Numbered from the stretch's first letter, positions 1-6,883 are shown. The stretch: DNA of 10,828 nt from Gemmatimonadota bacterium (GCA_016180765.1 JACPAP010000030.1:1-10828), one strand, 5' to 3'. The notes: generated from the letters alone by a model not told the origin. Made by a program: numbers and translations.

Positions 1-51
1 GTGAATACGAGACGAGAATCCCAGCGTAGCAACGTAGCTGGCCCGCCGCAT
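1..51 (-). CDS. Start of an unidentified gene, cut by the window edge
   Basis: Only the first 17 codons are inside the window (MRRASYVATLGFSSRIH). The call rests on position. The ATG at 51-49 shares one base with the nnr stop (TGATG), the same junction that joins the MEMO-like gene to nnr, so this is probably the next member of a translationally coupled operon. nnr is often followed by tsaE (tRNA threonylcarbamoyladenosine ATPase) in bacteria, but these 17 residues do not show a tsaE motif and I do not assign a function. Confidence 0.4.
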   Translation of the reverse strand, partial: MRRASYVATLGFSSRIH

Positions 52-1646
52 CAGACCAGCAGCGGCGCATCGAGCTCAAGCAGCACGGGCGGCGTCGGCA
101 GCGTGACCTCCGCCCAGCGCCGCCACAACTCGGGCAGTGCGGCCAGCACATCGGCCGGGCGGGTGGCGCGGACGGTGAGCTGCGCCGCCGCGAGGTCGGC
201 CGCCCGTCCCAGCACCTGCGCGCCAGCCGCGGCGGCCTCGGCCGGCGCCAGGCCGCGCGCCAGAAAGGCACCGATGAAGCCTGCCAGCAAATCGCCGCTC
301 CCCCCGGTGGCCAGCGCCGGATTCCCGCTGCCGATGACGTAGGTCGTGCCCTTGGTCGGCGCCACGATGGTGGGGACGCCTTTCAGCAAGACGACGGCAG
401 AGGCGGCAGCGGCGGCAGCGGACGAAGCCGATCCGGCAACCAGGTCGGCCGCCTGACGGGCGGCGGTGAAGCGGTCGGTGTCGAGCAGCTTGGCGAGCTT
501 GGGAAACGCGGCGTGGAATTCCCCCGCGTGCGGCGTCAGGACTCGCGGCGAGCGACCCTGCCGGAGCTGATCCAGCCCCACCTGGAGCGCATCGGCGTCC
601 AGGACCACCGGCCGATCGGCTGCTTCCAACACGGCTCGCACCAACTGGGTGCGCTCCTCTCCCCGCCCCAGTCCCGGTCCCAGAATCAGCGCGTCAGCCC
701 ACGCGATCGCCGCTTCCAGCTCAGGCTCGAGCTGGGGTCCCAGCGACGTCGCCACCGTCAACACGTCCGGCAGCGTTGCCTGCGCGGCCGCCACGGACGC
801 TTGGTGCGCCGCCAGCTTCACCAGGCCCGCGCCGGCTTCCAGCGCCGCCCGCGCGGCGTGGAGTCCCGCCCCCGCCATGCCATGGTCCCCACCGATCACC
901 AGCACGCGGCCGCGGTCGCCCTTGTGCATGTGGACCGCGAAGCCCGGCAGCCACGACGCCGCGAGACAGTCCTCCACGAATCGGGGCCAGGCCCGATCCG
1001 GAAACGGGAACCCGATGTCCAGCACCACCAGCTGGCCACACCATTCTCGCCCCAGCAGATGCCCTCGCCGCAAACCACCGAAGGTGACCGTCAGCACCGC
1101 GGGGACGGGCTCCGAGGCGGCGCCGGTGGAGAGATCCAATCCCGTGGGGCCGTCCACCGCCACCACCGGCGCCCCGTGCTGCTTCAGTCGCGCGGCCAGC
1201 GCGCCGACCGCTCCCCGGGGCGCCCCGCTGGCCCCGGTCCCCAGCAGGGCGTCCACCAACACCGCTGCCTCAGGCCAGGCCTCATCGGGGTCCAGCAGCT
1301 CGACGCCGCTGGCCAAGGCCAGCGCGCGGTTCGCGGCGCAGTCCGGCGAGCGTTTGCCGCCGGCGTCCGCGGCCCAAACCGGCCGGCCCGCGGCCTTGAG
1401 CGCGCGCGCCACCACCCACCCGTCGCCGCCGTTGTTACCGGGCCCGCAGGCGAGGATCACCCCGGCCCCCGGGCCCCCCGGCTTGAGCCGCGGGTTGCGA
1501 GAGTCGGCCCCAAACTCTCTCCCAATGACATGCGCGATGCCCCGCCCGGCCGACTCCATGAGGACGCGGCTGGGGATCTTGGCCGTGACGCGCGCCCGTT
1601 CGTCCCATGCGGCGGCCTGCTGCGCGTCGAGCACCGGTATCGCCAT
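51..1646 (-). CDS. nnr: Bifunctional NAD(P)H-hydrate repair enzyme Nnr (epimerase + ADP-dependent dehydratase)
   Basis: This cytosolic metabolite-repair enzyme restores damaged NADHX and NADPHX. The N-terminal YjeF_N domain (about residues 1-225) epimerises the R form. The C-terminal ribokinase-like domain dehydrates the S form using ADP. The 531-residue length is usual for the fused form. The N domain shows GPGNNGGDGW at 68-77, VDALLGTG at 131-138 and VDGPTGLD at 164-171. The C domain shows HKGDRGRVLVIGG at 241-253, LDADAL at 349-354, TPHAGEF at 371-377, LLKG at 420-423 and the nucleotide/catalytic motif GNPALATGGSGD at 441-452. The chosen ATG at 1646 overlaps the upstream stop by one base (TGATG); the frame is open further upstream, but only antisense-like low-complexity sequence is found there. 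An alanine/serine run at about 404-417 interrupts the C domain and looks like a GCN-repeat expansion. Assignment is firm. Confidence 0.96.
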   Translation of the reverse strand: MAIPVLDAQQAAAWDERARVTAKIPSRVLMESAGRGIAHVIGREFGADSRNPRLKPGGPGAGVILACGPGNNGGDGWVVARALKAAGRPVWAADAGGKRSPDCAANRALALASGVELLDPDEAWPEAAVLVDALLGTGASGAPRGAVGALAARLKQHGAPVVAVDGPTGLDLSTGAASEPVPAVLTVTFGGLRRGHLLGREWCGQLVVLDIGFPFPDRAWPRFVEDCLAASWLPGFAVHMHKGDRGRVLVIGGDHGMAGAGLHAARAALEAGAGLVKLAAHQASVAAAQATLPDVLTVATSLGPQLEPELEAAIAWADALILGPGLGRGEERTQLVRAVLEAADRPVVLDADALQVGLDQLRQGRSPRVLTPHAGEFHAAFPKLAKLLDTDRFTAARQAADLVAGSASSAAAAAASAVVLLKGVPTIVAPTKGTTYVIGSGNPALATGGSGDLLAGFIGAFLARGLAPAEAAAAGAQVLGRAADLAAAQLTVRATRPADVLAALPELWRRWAEVTLPTPPVLLELDAPLLV

Positions 1647-2467
1647 CACGGAACCACCACTCCCGCGTAGGCGACCACCCTGCTGTCGTCCCCGGTTACC
1701 CATCCGCTGTGGCGGTAATCCATGACCTCGGCGGCCGTGGCGCCGAGGCGTTTGGCGGCCTCCAGGACCGTGGCCGCCGGGGCCCGCCCGCACATGGTCA
1801 CGTGTTCCCGATGACAGATCGCCAGCAGCTCCTGGCCATCCAGCTTCTCGGCCGCCGCCAGCGCCAGGCGGTCCTTCCGGGCGCAGGATTCGGCCGGCTC
1901 GTAGTGGGTCATGTCCGACGAGGCCAGGAGCAGCACGGCCTCGGGCCAGGCACGGACCGTCTCCGCCAACGCCTGGCCCAGCTCCCGGCAGTACGACCAC
2001 TCGTCCCAGGCGAGGACGATGGGCGCCAGGGTGGCCGCCGGCGCCAGGACCTGGATGAAGGGCAGCTCGACCTCCACCGCGTGCTCGTGCTGGTGCGCCA
2101 GCGGATCGTGCGCCACCAGGTCACACCGCCCGGCCAGCGCCGCCAGAAACGCCTCGGCCACGCCGAGCGTGCCCAGCGGGGTCCGGAAGGCCCCGCGCAT
2201 CCAGGCGCTGGCGCCACCCGGGGCGCCGAGCCGGCCCGTATGATTGGGAGCCAGCACCACGACGACGGCCGGAATCGCGATGTCACGAAACACGACCCCG
2301 GCGCACGCCCCCGAGTACACCAGCCCCGCGTGCGGCACGATGGCGCCGCGGACGGTTCGGGGAGTGGGAGCCGGCGGGGCGACGAGGCGTTCGATCAGCG
2401 TCCGGAGCTCGGCGGGCGATGCGGGATAGAAGCTGCCGGCCACGGCGGGAGCGCGGACCTCAGCCAT
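1646..2467 (-). CDS. amrB: MEMO family protein (AmmeMemoRadiSam system protein B-like)
   Basis: This is a 273-residue MEMO1/AmrB-family protein, related to extradiol dioxygenases and carrying a metal site; its bacterial substrate is not established. Family motifs are PHAGLVYSG at 45-53, APNHTG at 73-78, HEHAVEVELPF at 127-137, SSDMTHYE at 183-190 and MCG at 225-227. H46, H76, D185, H188 and C226 correspond to conserved pocket residues of the family. The frame is open to 2563, but the extra 32 residues are translated from the repeat spacer (TSH-rich), so I start at the ATG at 2467, where AEVRAPAVAGSFYP matches the usual family N-terminus. Its stop overlaps the nnr start by one base, implying coupled translation. 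The AMMECR1-like and radical SAM partners often encoded with it are not in this window. Family assignment is firm; biochemical role is open. Confidence 0.92.
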   Translation of the reverse strand: MAEVRAPAVAGSFYPASPAELRTLIERLVAPPAPTPRTVRGAIVPHAGLVYSGACAGVVFRDIAIPAVVVVLAPNHTGRLGAPGGASAWMRGAFRTPLGTLGVAEAFLAALAGRCDLVAHDPLAHQHEHAVEVELPFIQVLAPAATLAPIVLAWDEWSYCRELGQALAETVRAWPEAVLLLASSDMTHYEPAESCARKDRLALAAAEKLDGQELLAICHREHVTMCGRAPAATVLEAAKRLGATAAEVMDYRHSGWVTGDDSRVVAYAGVVVP

Positions 2468-2473
2468 ACGTCG

Positions 2474-2608
2474 GTGAGAAGTGAGACATATTAGGTGAGA
2501 AGTAAGACGTGAGAAGTAAGATGTGTGACATGGGCGTTGGCTTATCCTCGGTACCCTTCTCACATCTCACGTCTTACATCTCACTTCTCACGTAGTACGT
2601 CTCACTTT
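2474..2608. repeat. Inverted pair of quasi-tandem GTGAGAAGT repeats
   Basis: The left arm (about 2474-2530) is built of degenerate units such as GTGAGAAGTAAGAC and GTGAGAAGTAAGATG. The right arm (about 2556-2608) carries the complement, for example TCTCACGTCTTACATCTCAC. About 25 bp of ordinary sequence separates them. The two arms could pair into a long hairpin. The right arm includes the stop codon of the zinc-ribbon gene (2604-2602), and the left arm ends just before the MEMO-like start. Repeat structure is read directly; function is unknown. Confidence 0.85.
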
Positions 2609-2796
2609 TGGCTCTGCCCGATCGTGCGGCCCAGCGAAATCTCGCCGTTGTCAATCCGGATGTTGAAGCCGCATTCCGGACTGGTGCAGACCCAGGCCTT
2701 GTACGTGATCGGCGCGCCGTCTCGGCCGTAGTCGGATAGCGGGATGAGCAACCCCCGGCCGCACTTCTGGCAAGTGGGCCAATCCTTCCCCTCCAT
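2602..2796 (-). CDS. Small zinc-ribbon protein
   Basis: This 64-residue cytosolic protein has two cysteine pairs, C9-x2-C12 and C37-x4-C42, the pattern of a single zinc ribbon. Between them lies SDYGRDGAPITYKAWVC, so the second knuckle follows a beta-strand region, as in many small single-domain ribbons. The start at 2796 is supported by a good ribosome binding site (GAGGGGG, 6 bases before ATG). The stop codon and last residues (GQSQK) run into the adjacent repeat spacer, so the original C-terminus may have been altered. No specific partner or function is apparent. It could bind nucleic acid or serve as a structural accessory; neither is shown. The composition is clearly protein-like, so I consider it a real gene. 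Confidence 0.75.
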   Translation of the reverse strand: MEGKDWPTCQKCGRGLLIPLSDYGRDGAPITYKAWVCTSPECGFNIRIDNGEISLGRTIGQSQK

Positions 2797-2833
2797 AAGG
2801 CACCCCCTCGAACCCCTGACGCTCGCAAGCAGC

Positions 2834-2905
2834 TGTCGGCCTTCGGCTATCGGCCATCAGGTGCGCCTGCGGCCCCAACCGACAGCCGATAGCCGATGGC
2901 TGACC
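2834..2905. repeat. Inverted pair of CGGCTATCGGC-type repeats
   Basis: The left arm (about 2834-2860) contains TTCGGCTATCGGCCATC. The right arm (about 2878-2905) contains GACAGCCGATAGCCGATGGC, whose complement reads as the same CGGCTATCGGC units. About 18 bp separates them. The element fills most of the 123-bp spacer between the zinc-ribbon gene and the Minf_1886-type gene. It is of the same design as the other spacer repeats but has an unrelated unit sequence. Confidence 0.75.
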
Positions 2906-2919
2906 GCCGACGCTGCGGC

Positions 2920-3318
2920 TCACGCGGTCTCGACCGGACCCCGGAGCCCGGACCACGGGTAGTCGCCCTCGAAGGCCTTGCGAAAGTCGAACACCCGGTC
3001 GAAGTCCTCGATCTTGTCCGTGGGTTGGCGAATCAAGAGCCCGACGTCAATCAGCACGTACACGATACGGCCGATGTCGGCCGTGTCTTCGATGCCCCAG
3101 TGGGACAGGACGGTGCGCGCCGTCAGTCCAAACTGCTCCAGCGCGAAATCGCGGCACGCCCGGGCCAGGTCGGGGCCCGCGATATGTCCTCGAACGCCGG
3201 CCTTACGCTGCCAGTACTCCAGCGCGGCCAGCACGAACAGATACGCGCGCTCGTGATACCGGCCGTCGAGGGCGCGAATCCGCTGGAGGATCGCCTGCGT
3301 CAGTTCGAGGTCGTTCAT
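2920..3318 (-). CDS. Minf_1886 family protein, function unknown
   Basis: This 132-residue soluble protein matches what I recall of the Minf_1886 family, a conserved bacterial family without an assigned function. Supporting segments are the N-terminal helix with RIRALDGRYHERAYLFVLAA (about 13-32), GHIAGPDLARACRDFALEQF (about 44-63), the core HWGIEDTADIGRIVY (about 73-87), and the acidic/aromatic end DFDRVFDFRKAFEGDYPW (about 104-121). The family typically shows the same order: a YxxxAYxFV motif, GHVSGxEL, FGxxAxxVLxxWG and DFxxxYDFxxAF. No catalytic motif, membrane segment or signal peptide is visible. It begins at ATG 3318 and no strong ribosome binding site is seen. It lies downstream of glyA, separated by a palindrome. 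Family call is from memory and not searched. Confidence 0.8.
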   Translation of the reverse strand: MNDLELTQAILQRIRALDGRYHERAYLFVLAALEYWQRKAGVRGHIAGPDLARACRDFALEQFGLTARTVLSHWGIEDTADIGRIVYVLIDVGLLIRQPTDKIEDFDRVFDFRKAFEGDYPWSGLRGPVETA

Positions 3319-3364
3319 CCGGTGGGTAGTCTAAGCCGCGCACCGGGACCAGCAAGCCCCTTGG

Positions 3365-3489
3365 GTGACGATGAGAGCGCAGGGGGGTCCCTCCGGTCGC
3401 TGTAGTGCTACCGGCAACGTAGCGGCAGCGGCGCTCACCGCCGAGGCACTAACGCGCCCGTCGGGACTCCCCTGCGTTCTCATCGCCAC
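3365..3489. repeat. Long imperfect palindrome beside the glyA stop codon
   Basis: The outer arms 3365-3391 and 3463-3489 are complementary at 24 of 27 positions (left GTGACGATGAGAGCGCAGGG, right CCCTGCGTTCTCATCGCCAC as their core). Inside, TAGTGC (3403-3408) faces GCACTA (3446-3451), and GC-rich inner segments could continue the stem. The right arm touches the glyA stop (3491-3489). There is no clear T tract, so a simple intrinsic terminator is not obvious. It could be a repeated palindromic element (REP/BIME- or MITE-like) or a 3' mRNA-end structure. Complementarity is seen; role is inferred. Confidence 0.8.
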
Positions 3490-4754
3490 TACGGAGCTGC
3501 TGGCTGGTCCGCGTAGAGCGGAAACGCCGCCGCCAACTCGCGCACTTCCGCCGCGGTCGCGCGGCGGACTGCTTCGCTGTCGGGCGCCGTGAGCACCGCG
3601 TCCATCAGGCTCGCGATGCTTCGCATTTCGGCCTCGCGCATCCCGCGGGTGGTGAGCGCCGGCGTGCCGATCCGGATGCCGCTGGTCACGAACGGCGACT
3701 GGGGATCGTTGGGCACCGTGTTCTTGTTGACGTGAATGGCGGCCAGCCCCAGCGCGGTCTCCGCCGCCTTCCCGGTGAGCCCCTGGTTCCGGAGGTCCAC
3801 CAGCAACAGGTGGGTGTCGGTCCCGCCCGTGACCAGCTGGTAGCCGCGCTCCAGCAGCCCGGCCGCCAGCGCGGCGGCGTTGCGCACGATCTGCGCCGCG
3901 TAGTCCTTGAACCAGGGCTTCAGGGCCTCGCCGAACGCCACGGCCTTGGCCGCGATCACATGCTCCAGCGGGCCACCCTGGGTGCCCGGGAACACCTGCC
4001 TGTCCACGGCCTTGGCGTACGCCTCGCGGCACAGGATGAACCCGCCGCGAGGGCCCCGCAGGGTCTTGTGGGTGGTGCTGGTGACGATGTCCGCGTGGGG
4101 AACCGGCGAGGGATGCACGCCCGCCGCGATGAGCCCCGAGATATGGGCCATGTCCACCAGAAACACGGCCCCCACCTCGCGGGCGATTGAAGCGAACCCG
4201 GCGAAATCGATGATCCGCGGGTAGGCGCTGGCACCGGCGATGATCAGCTTGGGCCGCTGGTTGCGGGCCACGTCCCGCACCTGGTCCAGGTCGATCCGCC
4301 CGGTGGTCTCGCTCAAGCCGTAGGCCGTAGCGCGGAACAGCCGGCCGCTGGCGTTGACCGGCGCCCCGTGCGTCAGGTGCCCGCCGTGCGCCAGCTTCAT
4401 CCCCAGCAAGGTGTCGCCCGGCTCCAACACCGCGAGGTAGGCCGCCAGGTTCGCCTGCGCCCCGCTGTGGGATTGCACGTTGGCGTGGTCTCCCCCGAAC
4501 AGCTCGAGCGCCCGCGAGATGGCCAGACGCTCGATCTGGTCCACCACTTCACAGCCCCCGTAGTAGCGCTTCCCGGGATAGCCTTCGGCGTACTTGTTGG
4601 TGAGGACGCTGCCCATGGCCTCGAGCACGGCCCGCGAGACGAAGTTCTCGCTGGCGATCATCTCGAGGCCGTCTTCCTGTCGCGCCGTCTCGCGCTGGAT
4701 CAGGGCGGCGACGACCGGGTCCACCTCGTCCAGCCGGGCAGTGTGACCGTTCAC
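3489..4754 (-). CDS. glyA: Serine hydroxymethyltransferase
   Basis: This cytosolic PLP enzyme interconverts serine plus tetrahydrofolate with glycine plus 5,10-methylene-tetrahydrofolate, the main entry to one-carbon metabolism. The 421-residue length is typical. Clear motifs are IASENFVS (33-40), the NKYAEGYPGKRYYGG stretch (53-67), SHSGAQAN (95-102), VDMAHISGLIAAG (200-212), and the PLP lysine K230 in STTHKTLRGPRGG (226-238). FPGTQGGP and the C-terminal SGIRIGTPALTTRGM are also present. The start is GTG at 4754. It overlaps the stop of the upstream dehydrogenase remnant in a GTGA arrangement, and AAGGGA lies just before it. A palindrome begins at its stop codon. Complete and intact by eye. 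Confidence 0.98.
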   Translation of the reverse strand: MNGHTARLDEVDPVVAALIQRETARQEDGLEMIASENFVSRAVLEAMGSVLTNKYAEGYPGKRYYGGCEVVDQIERLAISRALELFGGDHANVQSHSGAQANLAAYLAVLEPGDTLLGMKLAHGGHLTHGAPVNASGRLFRATAYGLSETTGRIDLDQVRDVARNQRPKLIIAGASAYPRIIDFAGFASIAREVGAVFLVDMAHISGLIAAGVHPSPVPHADIVTSTTHKTLRGPRGGFILCREAYAKAVDRQVFPGTQGGPLEHVIAAKAVAFGEALKPWFKDYAAQIVRNAAALAAGLLERGYQLVTGGTDTHLLLVDLRNQGLTGKAAETALGLAAIHVNKNTVPNDPQSPFVTSGIRIGTPALTTRGMREAEMRSIASLMDAVLTAPDSEAVRRATAAEVRELAAAFPLYADQPAAP

Positions 4755-4876
4755 GTTCCCTTGCCTGTGCGTTTGCGGGCCGCCGCTTCGGCCAGACGAC
4801 GGAGGGCCAGCCGGTCGGCCGCCTTATATGAAGGAATCTGCTCGTCCCGCGCAATAGTCAGCACGTGGAGGATGCC
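4751..4876 (-). pseudogene. C-terminal remnant of a leucine-dehydrogenase-type (ELFV) gene
   Basis: The minus-strand frame from 4876 to the TGA at 4753-4751 reads GILHVLTIARDEQIPSYKAA followed by DRLALRRLAEAAARKRTGKG and T. This resembles the extreme C-terminus of leucine dehydrogenases of the Glu/Leu/Phe/Val dehydrogenase family, where I recall a pattern like IFAISKRDGVPSYVAADRMA followed by EERI. Only about 41 codons remain. The whole catalytic and NAD-binding part is absent, and the recognisable homology begins directly after the acyl-CoA dehydrogenase stop (4879). Its TGA overlaps the glyA GTG, as expected for a former operon neighbour. I infer an internal deletion that fused the end of the acyl-CoA dehydrogenase gene to the tail of this gene. 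A very short independently translated peptide is possible but no good start is seen. Confidence 0.65.
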
Positions 4877-4878
4877 CC

Positions 4879-6045
4879 TCAGCCGAAGAGACCGCGCGCG
4901 ATGACGATGCGCTGGATCTCGCTCGTGCCTTCATAGATCTCCGTCACCTTGGCGTCCCGAAACAGACGCTCGACCGGATAGTCCCGCATGTAGCCGTACC
5001 CGCCGAACACCTGTACCGCCTGAGTCGTCACCCACATGGCGGTCTCCGAGGCGAACAGCTTGGTCATGCTTGCCTGCACCGCCCGGCGGCCGCCCGCCAA
5101 CTCCTGCTGCGCCGTCTCATGCAGCAGCGCGCGCGCCGCGGCCACCCGGGTGGCCATGTCCGCGAGCTTGAACTGGATCCCCTGAAATTCCTTGATGGGC
5201 CGGCCGAACTGCTGGCGCTCGGCGCTGTACTTGACGGCCCATTCCAACGCCGCCCGCGCGATCCCTACGGCTTGCGCCGCGACGCCGAGTCGCCCCTGGT
5301 CCAGGACTCCCAGCGCATACGCCAGACCCTTGCCTTCCTCGCCCAGCAACGCCTCGTGCCCCACCCGCACGTCGTGCATCACGAATCCCGTCGTCCGCGA
5401 GGCCCGGAGCCCCATTTTGTCTTCCGCCTTGCCGTGCTCCACGCCAGGCGCATCGCCGGGCACCAGAAAGGCCGAGATCCCGCGACCGCCACGCCGTGCC
5501 TCCGGCGTATCGGTCCGCGCCATCACCACCAGCAGCCCCGCGAGATCGCCGCTGGTCACCCAGGACTTCGTGCCCGTCAGCACCCACCCCTCGCCCGCCC
5601 GCCGCGCCTCGGCGCGCAGGCTGGCCGGGTCCGAGCCGGCATCGGGCTCGGACAGGGCGAACGCGCCCACGATCTTGCCGCTCGCCATCCGCGGAAGCCA
5701 TTGCGTCTTCTGGAGCGCCGAGCCATGCCGGCACAGCATCCCGCATCCCAGGGAGTTGTGGACCCCCAGCGTGATGGAGACGCTCGCGTCCGCGGCCGCG
5801 AGTTCTTCCAGCACCATGAGGTAGGTCAGGGCGTCGAGCCCGAGCCCACCGTGCTGTTCCGGGATCCGCATGCCGAAGAACCCCAACTCCGCCAGCTTGG
5901 CGAGGACCTCCCGCGGCATGGCCCTGGCGCGATCCCACTCAGCCGCATGGGGCGCGATCTCGCGCGCCGCGAAATCCCGGGCCAGGGCGACGATCCCGCG
6001 CCGTTGCTCCGCCACTTCCGGCGTCATCAGGTCAGGCGTACTCAT
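4879..6045 (-). CDS. Acyl-CoA dehydrogenase (short-chain type)
   Basis: This 388-residue FAD enzyme oxidises an acyl-CoA to the trans-2-enoyl-CoA and passes electrons to electron transfer flavoprotein. It shows the N-terminal helical domain, the family signature ALSEPDAGSDPA (about 149-160), a flavin/substrate region WVLTGTKSWVTSG, RQQFGRPIKEFQ, and the second signature QVFGGYGYMRDYPVERLFRD. The catalytic base is E372 in IYEGTSEIQ, the position used by short-chain and medium-chain enzymes rather than the isovaleryl/long-chain position. The start ATG at 6045 overlaps the end of the hydroxybutyryl-CoA dehydrogenase gene by 14 bp. With the two neighbours upstream it suggests butanoyl-CoA oxidation. 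A dehydrogenase remnant downstream hints that branched-chain substrates may once have been involved. Exact substrate cannot be read from sequence. Confidence 0.95.
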   Translation of the reverse strand: MSTPDLMTPEVAEQRRGIVALARDFAAREIAPHAAEWDRARAMPREVLAKLAELGFFGMRIPEQHGGLGLDALTYLMVLEELAAADASVSITLGVHNSLGCGMLCRHGSALQKTQWLPRMASGKIVGAFALSEPDAGSDPASLRAEARRAGEGWVLTGTKSWVTSGDLAGLLVVMARTDTPEARRGGRGISAFLVPGDAPGVEHGKAEDKMGLRASRTTGFVMHDVRVGHEALLGEEGKGLAYALGVLDQGRLGVAAQAVGIARAALEWAVKYSAERQQFGRPIKEFQGIQFKLADMATRVAAARALLHETAQQELAGGRRAVQASMTKLFASETAMWVTTQAVQVFGGYGYMRDYPVERLFRDAKVTEIYEGTSEIQRIVIARGLFG

Positions 6046-6883
6046 GGAACCCGCGGCCGCTCTTCCGGCCCAGACGGCCCGCCGCGACCATCTTTCGCAG
6101 CAGGGGACAGGGGCGGTACTTGTCGTCGCCCAGGCCGCGCTGCAGGACCTCGAGAATGGCGAGACAGACGTCCAGCCCGATCAAGTCCGCCAGCGCCAGC
6201 GGCCCCATCGGGTGGTTCATCCCGAGCTTCATCACCGTGTCCACGGCCTCCGGCGTGGCCACGCCCTCCATCACGCAGTAGATCGCCTCGTTGATCATCG
6301 GCATGAGGACGCGGTTGGACACGAATCCGGGGTAGTCGCTCACCTCGACCGGTGTCTTCCCCAGCTCCTGCACCGTACGGACCACGGACTGCACCGTGGC
6401 GTCCGAGGTCGCCAGTCCCCGGACCACCTCCACCAGCGGCATGACCGGCACCGGGTTCATGAAGTGCATGCCGACCACGCGCTCCGGATGCTGGGTCCGA
6501 GCGGCGATTTCGGTGATGGAGATGGATGAGGTGTTGGTGGCGAGCACGGTGGGAGGCGGGACCCGGCGGTCCAGCTCGGCGAACAGCTCGAATTTGGCCT
6601 TGGGCTCCTCGATGATCGCTTCCACGACCAGCGTCGAGTCGGCCACCCCGTCCAGCGCGGCGCCCGGCACCAGGCGCCCCAGGGCGGCGTCGCGATCGGC
6701 CTCGCTCAGCGTGCCCTTCTTCACCTGCCGATCCAGGTTGCGCTTGATGGTCTCGAGGGCGCGGTCCAGCACGGATCGCGACACGTCCACCAGGGTCACG
6801 CCCCAGCCCCGCTGCGCGAACACGTGGGCGATGCCGTTGCCCATGGTCCCTGCCCCCACGACGGTTACCCGCCGCACCCGCAT
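6032..6883 (-). CDS. hbd: 3-hydroxybutyryl-CoA dehydrogenase
   Basis: This 283-residue enzyme oxidises 3-hydroxyacyl-CoA to 3-ketoacyl-CoA with NAD(P), or runs the reverse reaction. The N-terminal Rossmann motif is VVGAGTMGNGIAH (8-20). The catalytic dyad is H140 (GMHFMNPVPVMPLVEVVRG region) and E152, with S119 and N190 at the spacing expected from characterised family members. The C-terminal dimerisation domain contains PGFVSNRVLMPMINEA and GMNHPMGPLALADLIGLD. There is no hydratase domain, so it is the stand-alone form. The ATG at 6883 has AGGGG directly against it; a GTG two codons later (6877) would have better spacing, so the true start may be 6877. It overlaps the acyl-CoA dehydrogenase gene and is preceded by an inverted-repeat spacer. 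Confidence 0.95.
   Translation of the reverse strand: MRVRRVTVVGAGTMGNGIAHVFAQRGWGVTLVDVSRSVLDRALETIKRNLDRQVKKGTLSEADRDAALGRLVPGAALDGVADSTLVVEAIIEEPKAKFELFAELDRRVPPPTVLATNTSSISITEIAARTQHPERVVGMHFMNPVPVMPLVEVVRGLATSDATVQSVVRTVQELGKTPVEVSDYPGFVSNRVLMPMINEAIYCVMEGVATPEAVDTVMKLGMNHPMGPLALADLIGLDVCLAILEVLQRGLGDDKYRPCPLLRKMVAAGRLGRKSGRGFHEYA

Noticed and set aside
513..1725. Long plus-strand open frames opposite nnr
   Set aside because: The translations are low-complexity (R, P, S, A, H) and the minus strand encodes an intact enzyme with all motifs.
3331..4032. A 233-codon minus-strand frame overlapping glyA and the palindrome
   Set aside because: It is an out-of-frame reading of glyA; the part in the palindrome has no independent support.
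4549..4854. A 101-codon minus-strand frame starting upstream of glyA
   Set aside because: It is a third reading frame across the dehydrogenase remnant and glyA with arginine-rich, shadow-like composition.
5119..6529. Plus-strand open frames of up to 391 codons opposite the acyl-CoA and hydroxybutyryl-CoA dehydrogenase genes
   Set aside because: They are antisense shadows of two clearly conserved genes; composition is not protein-like.
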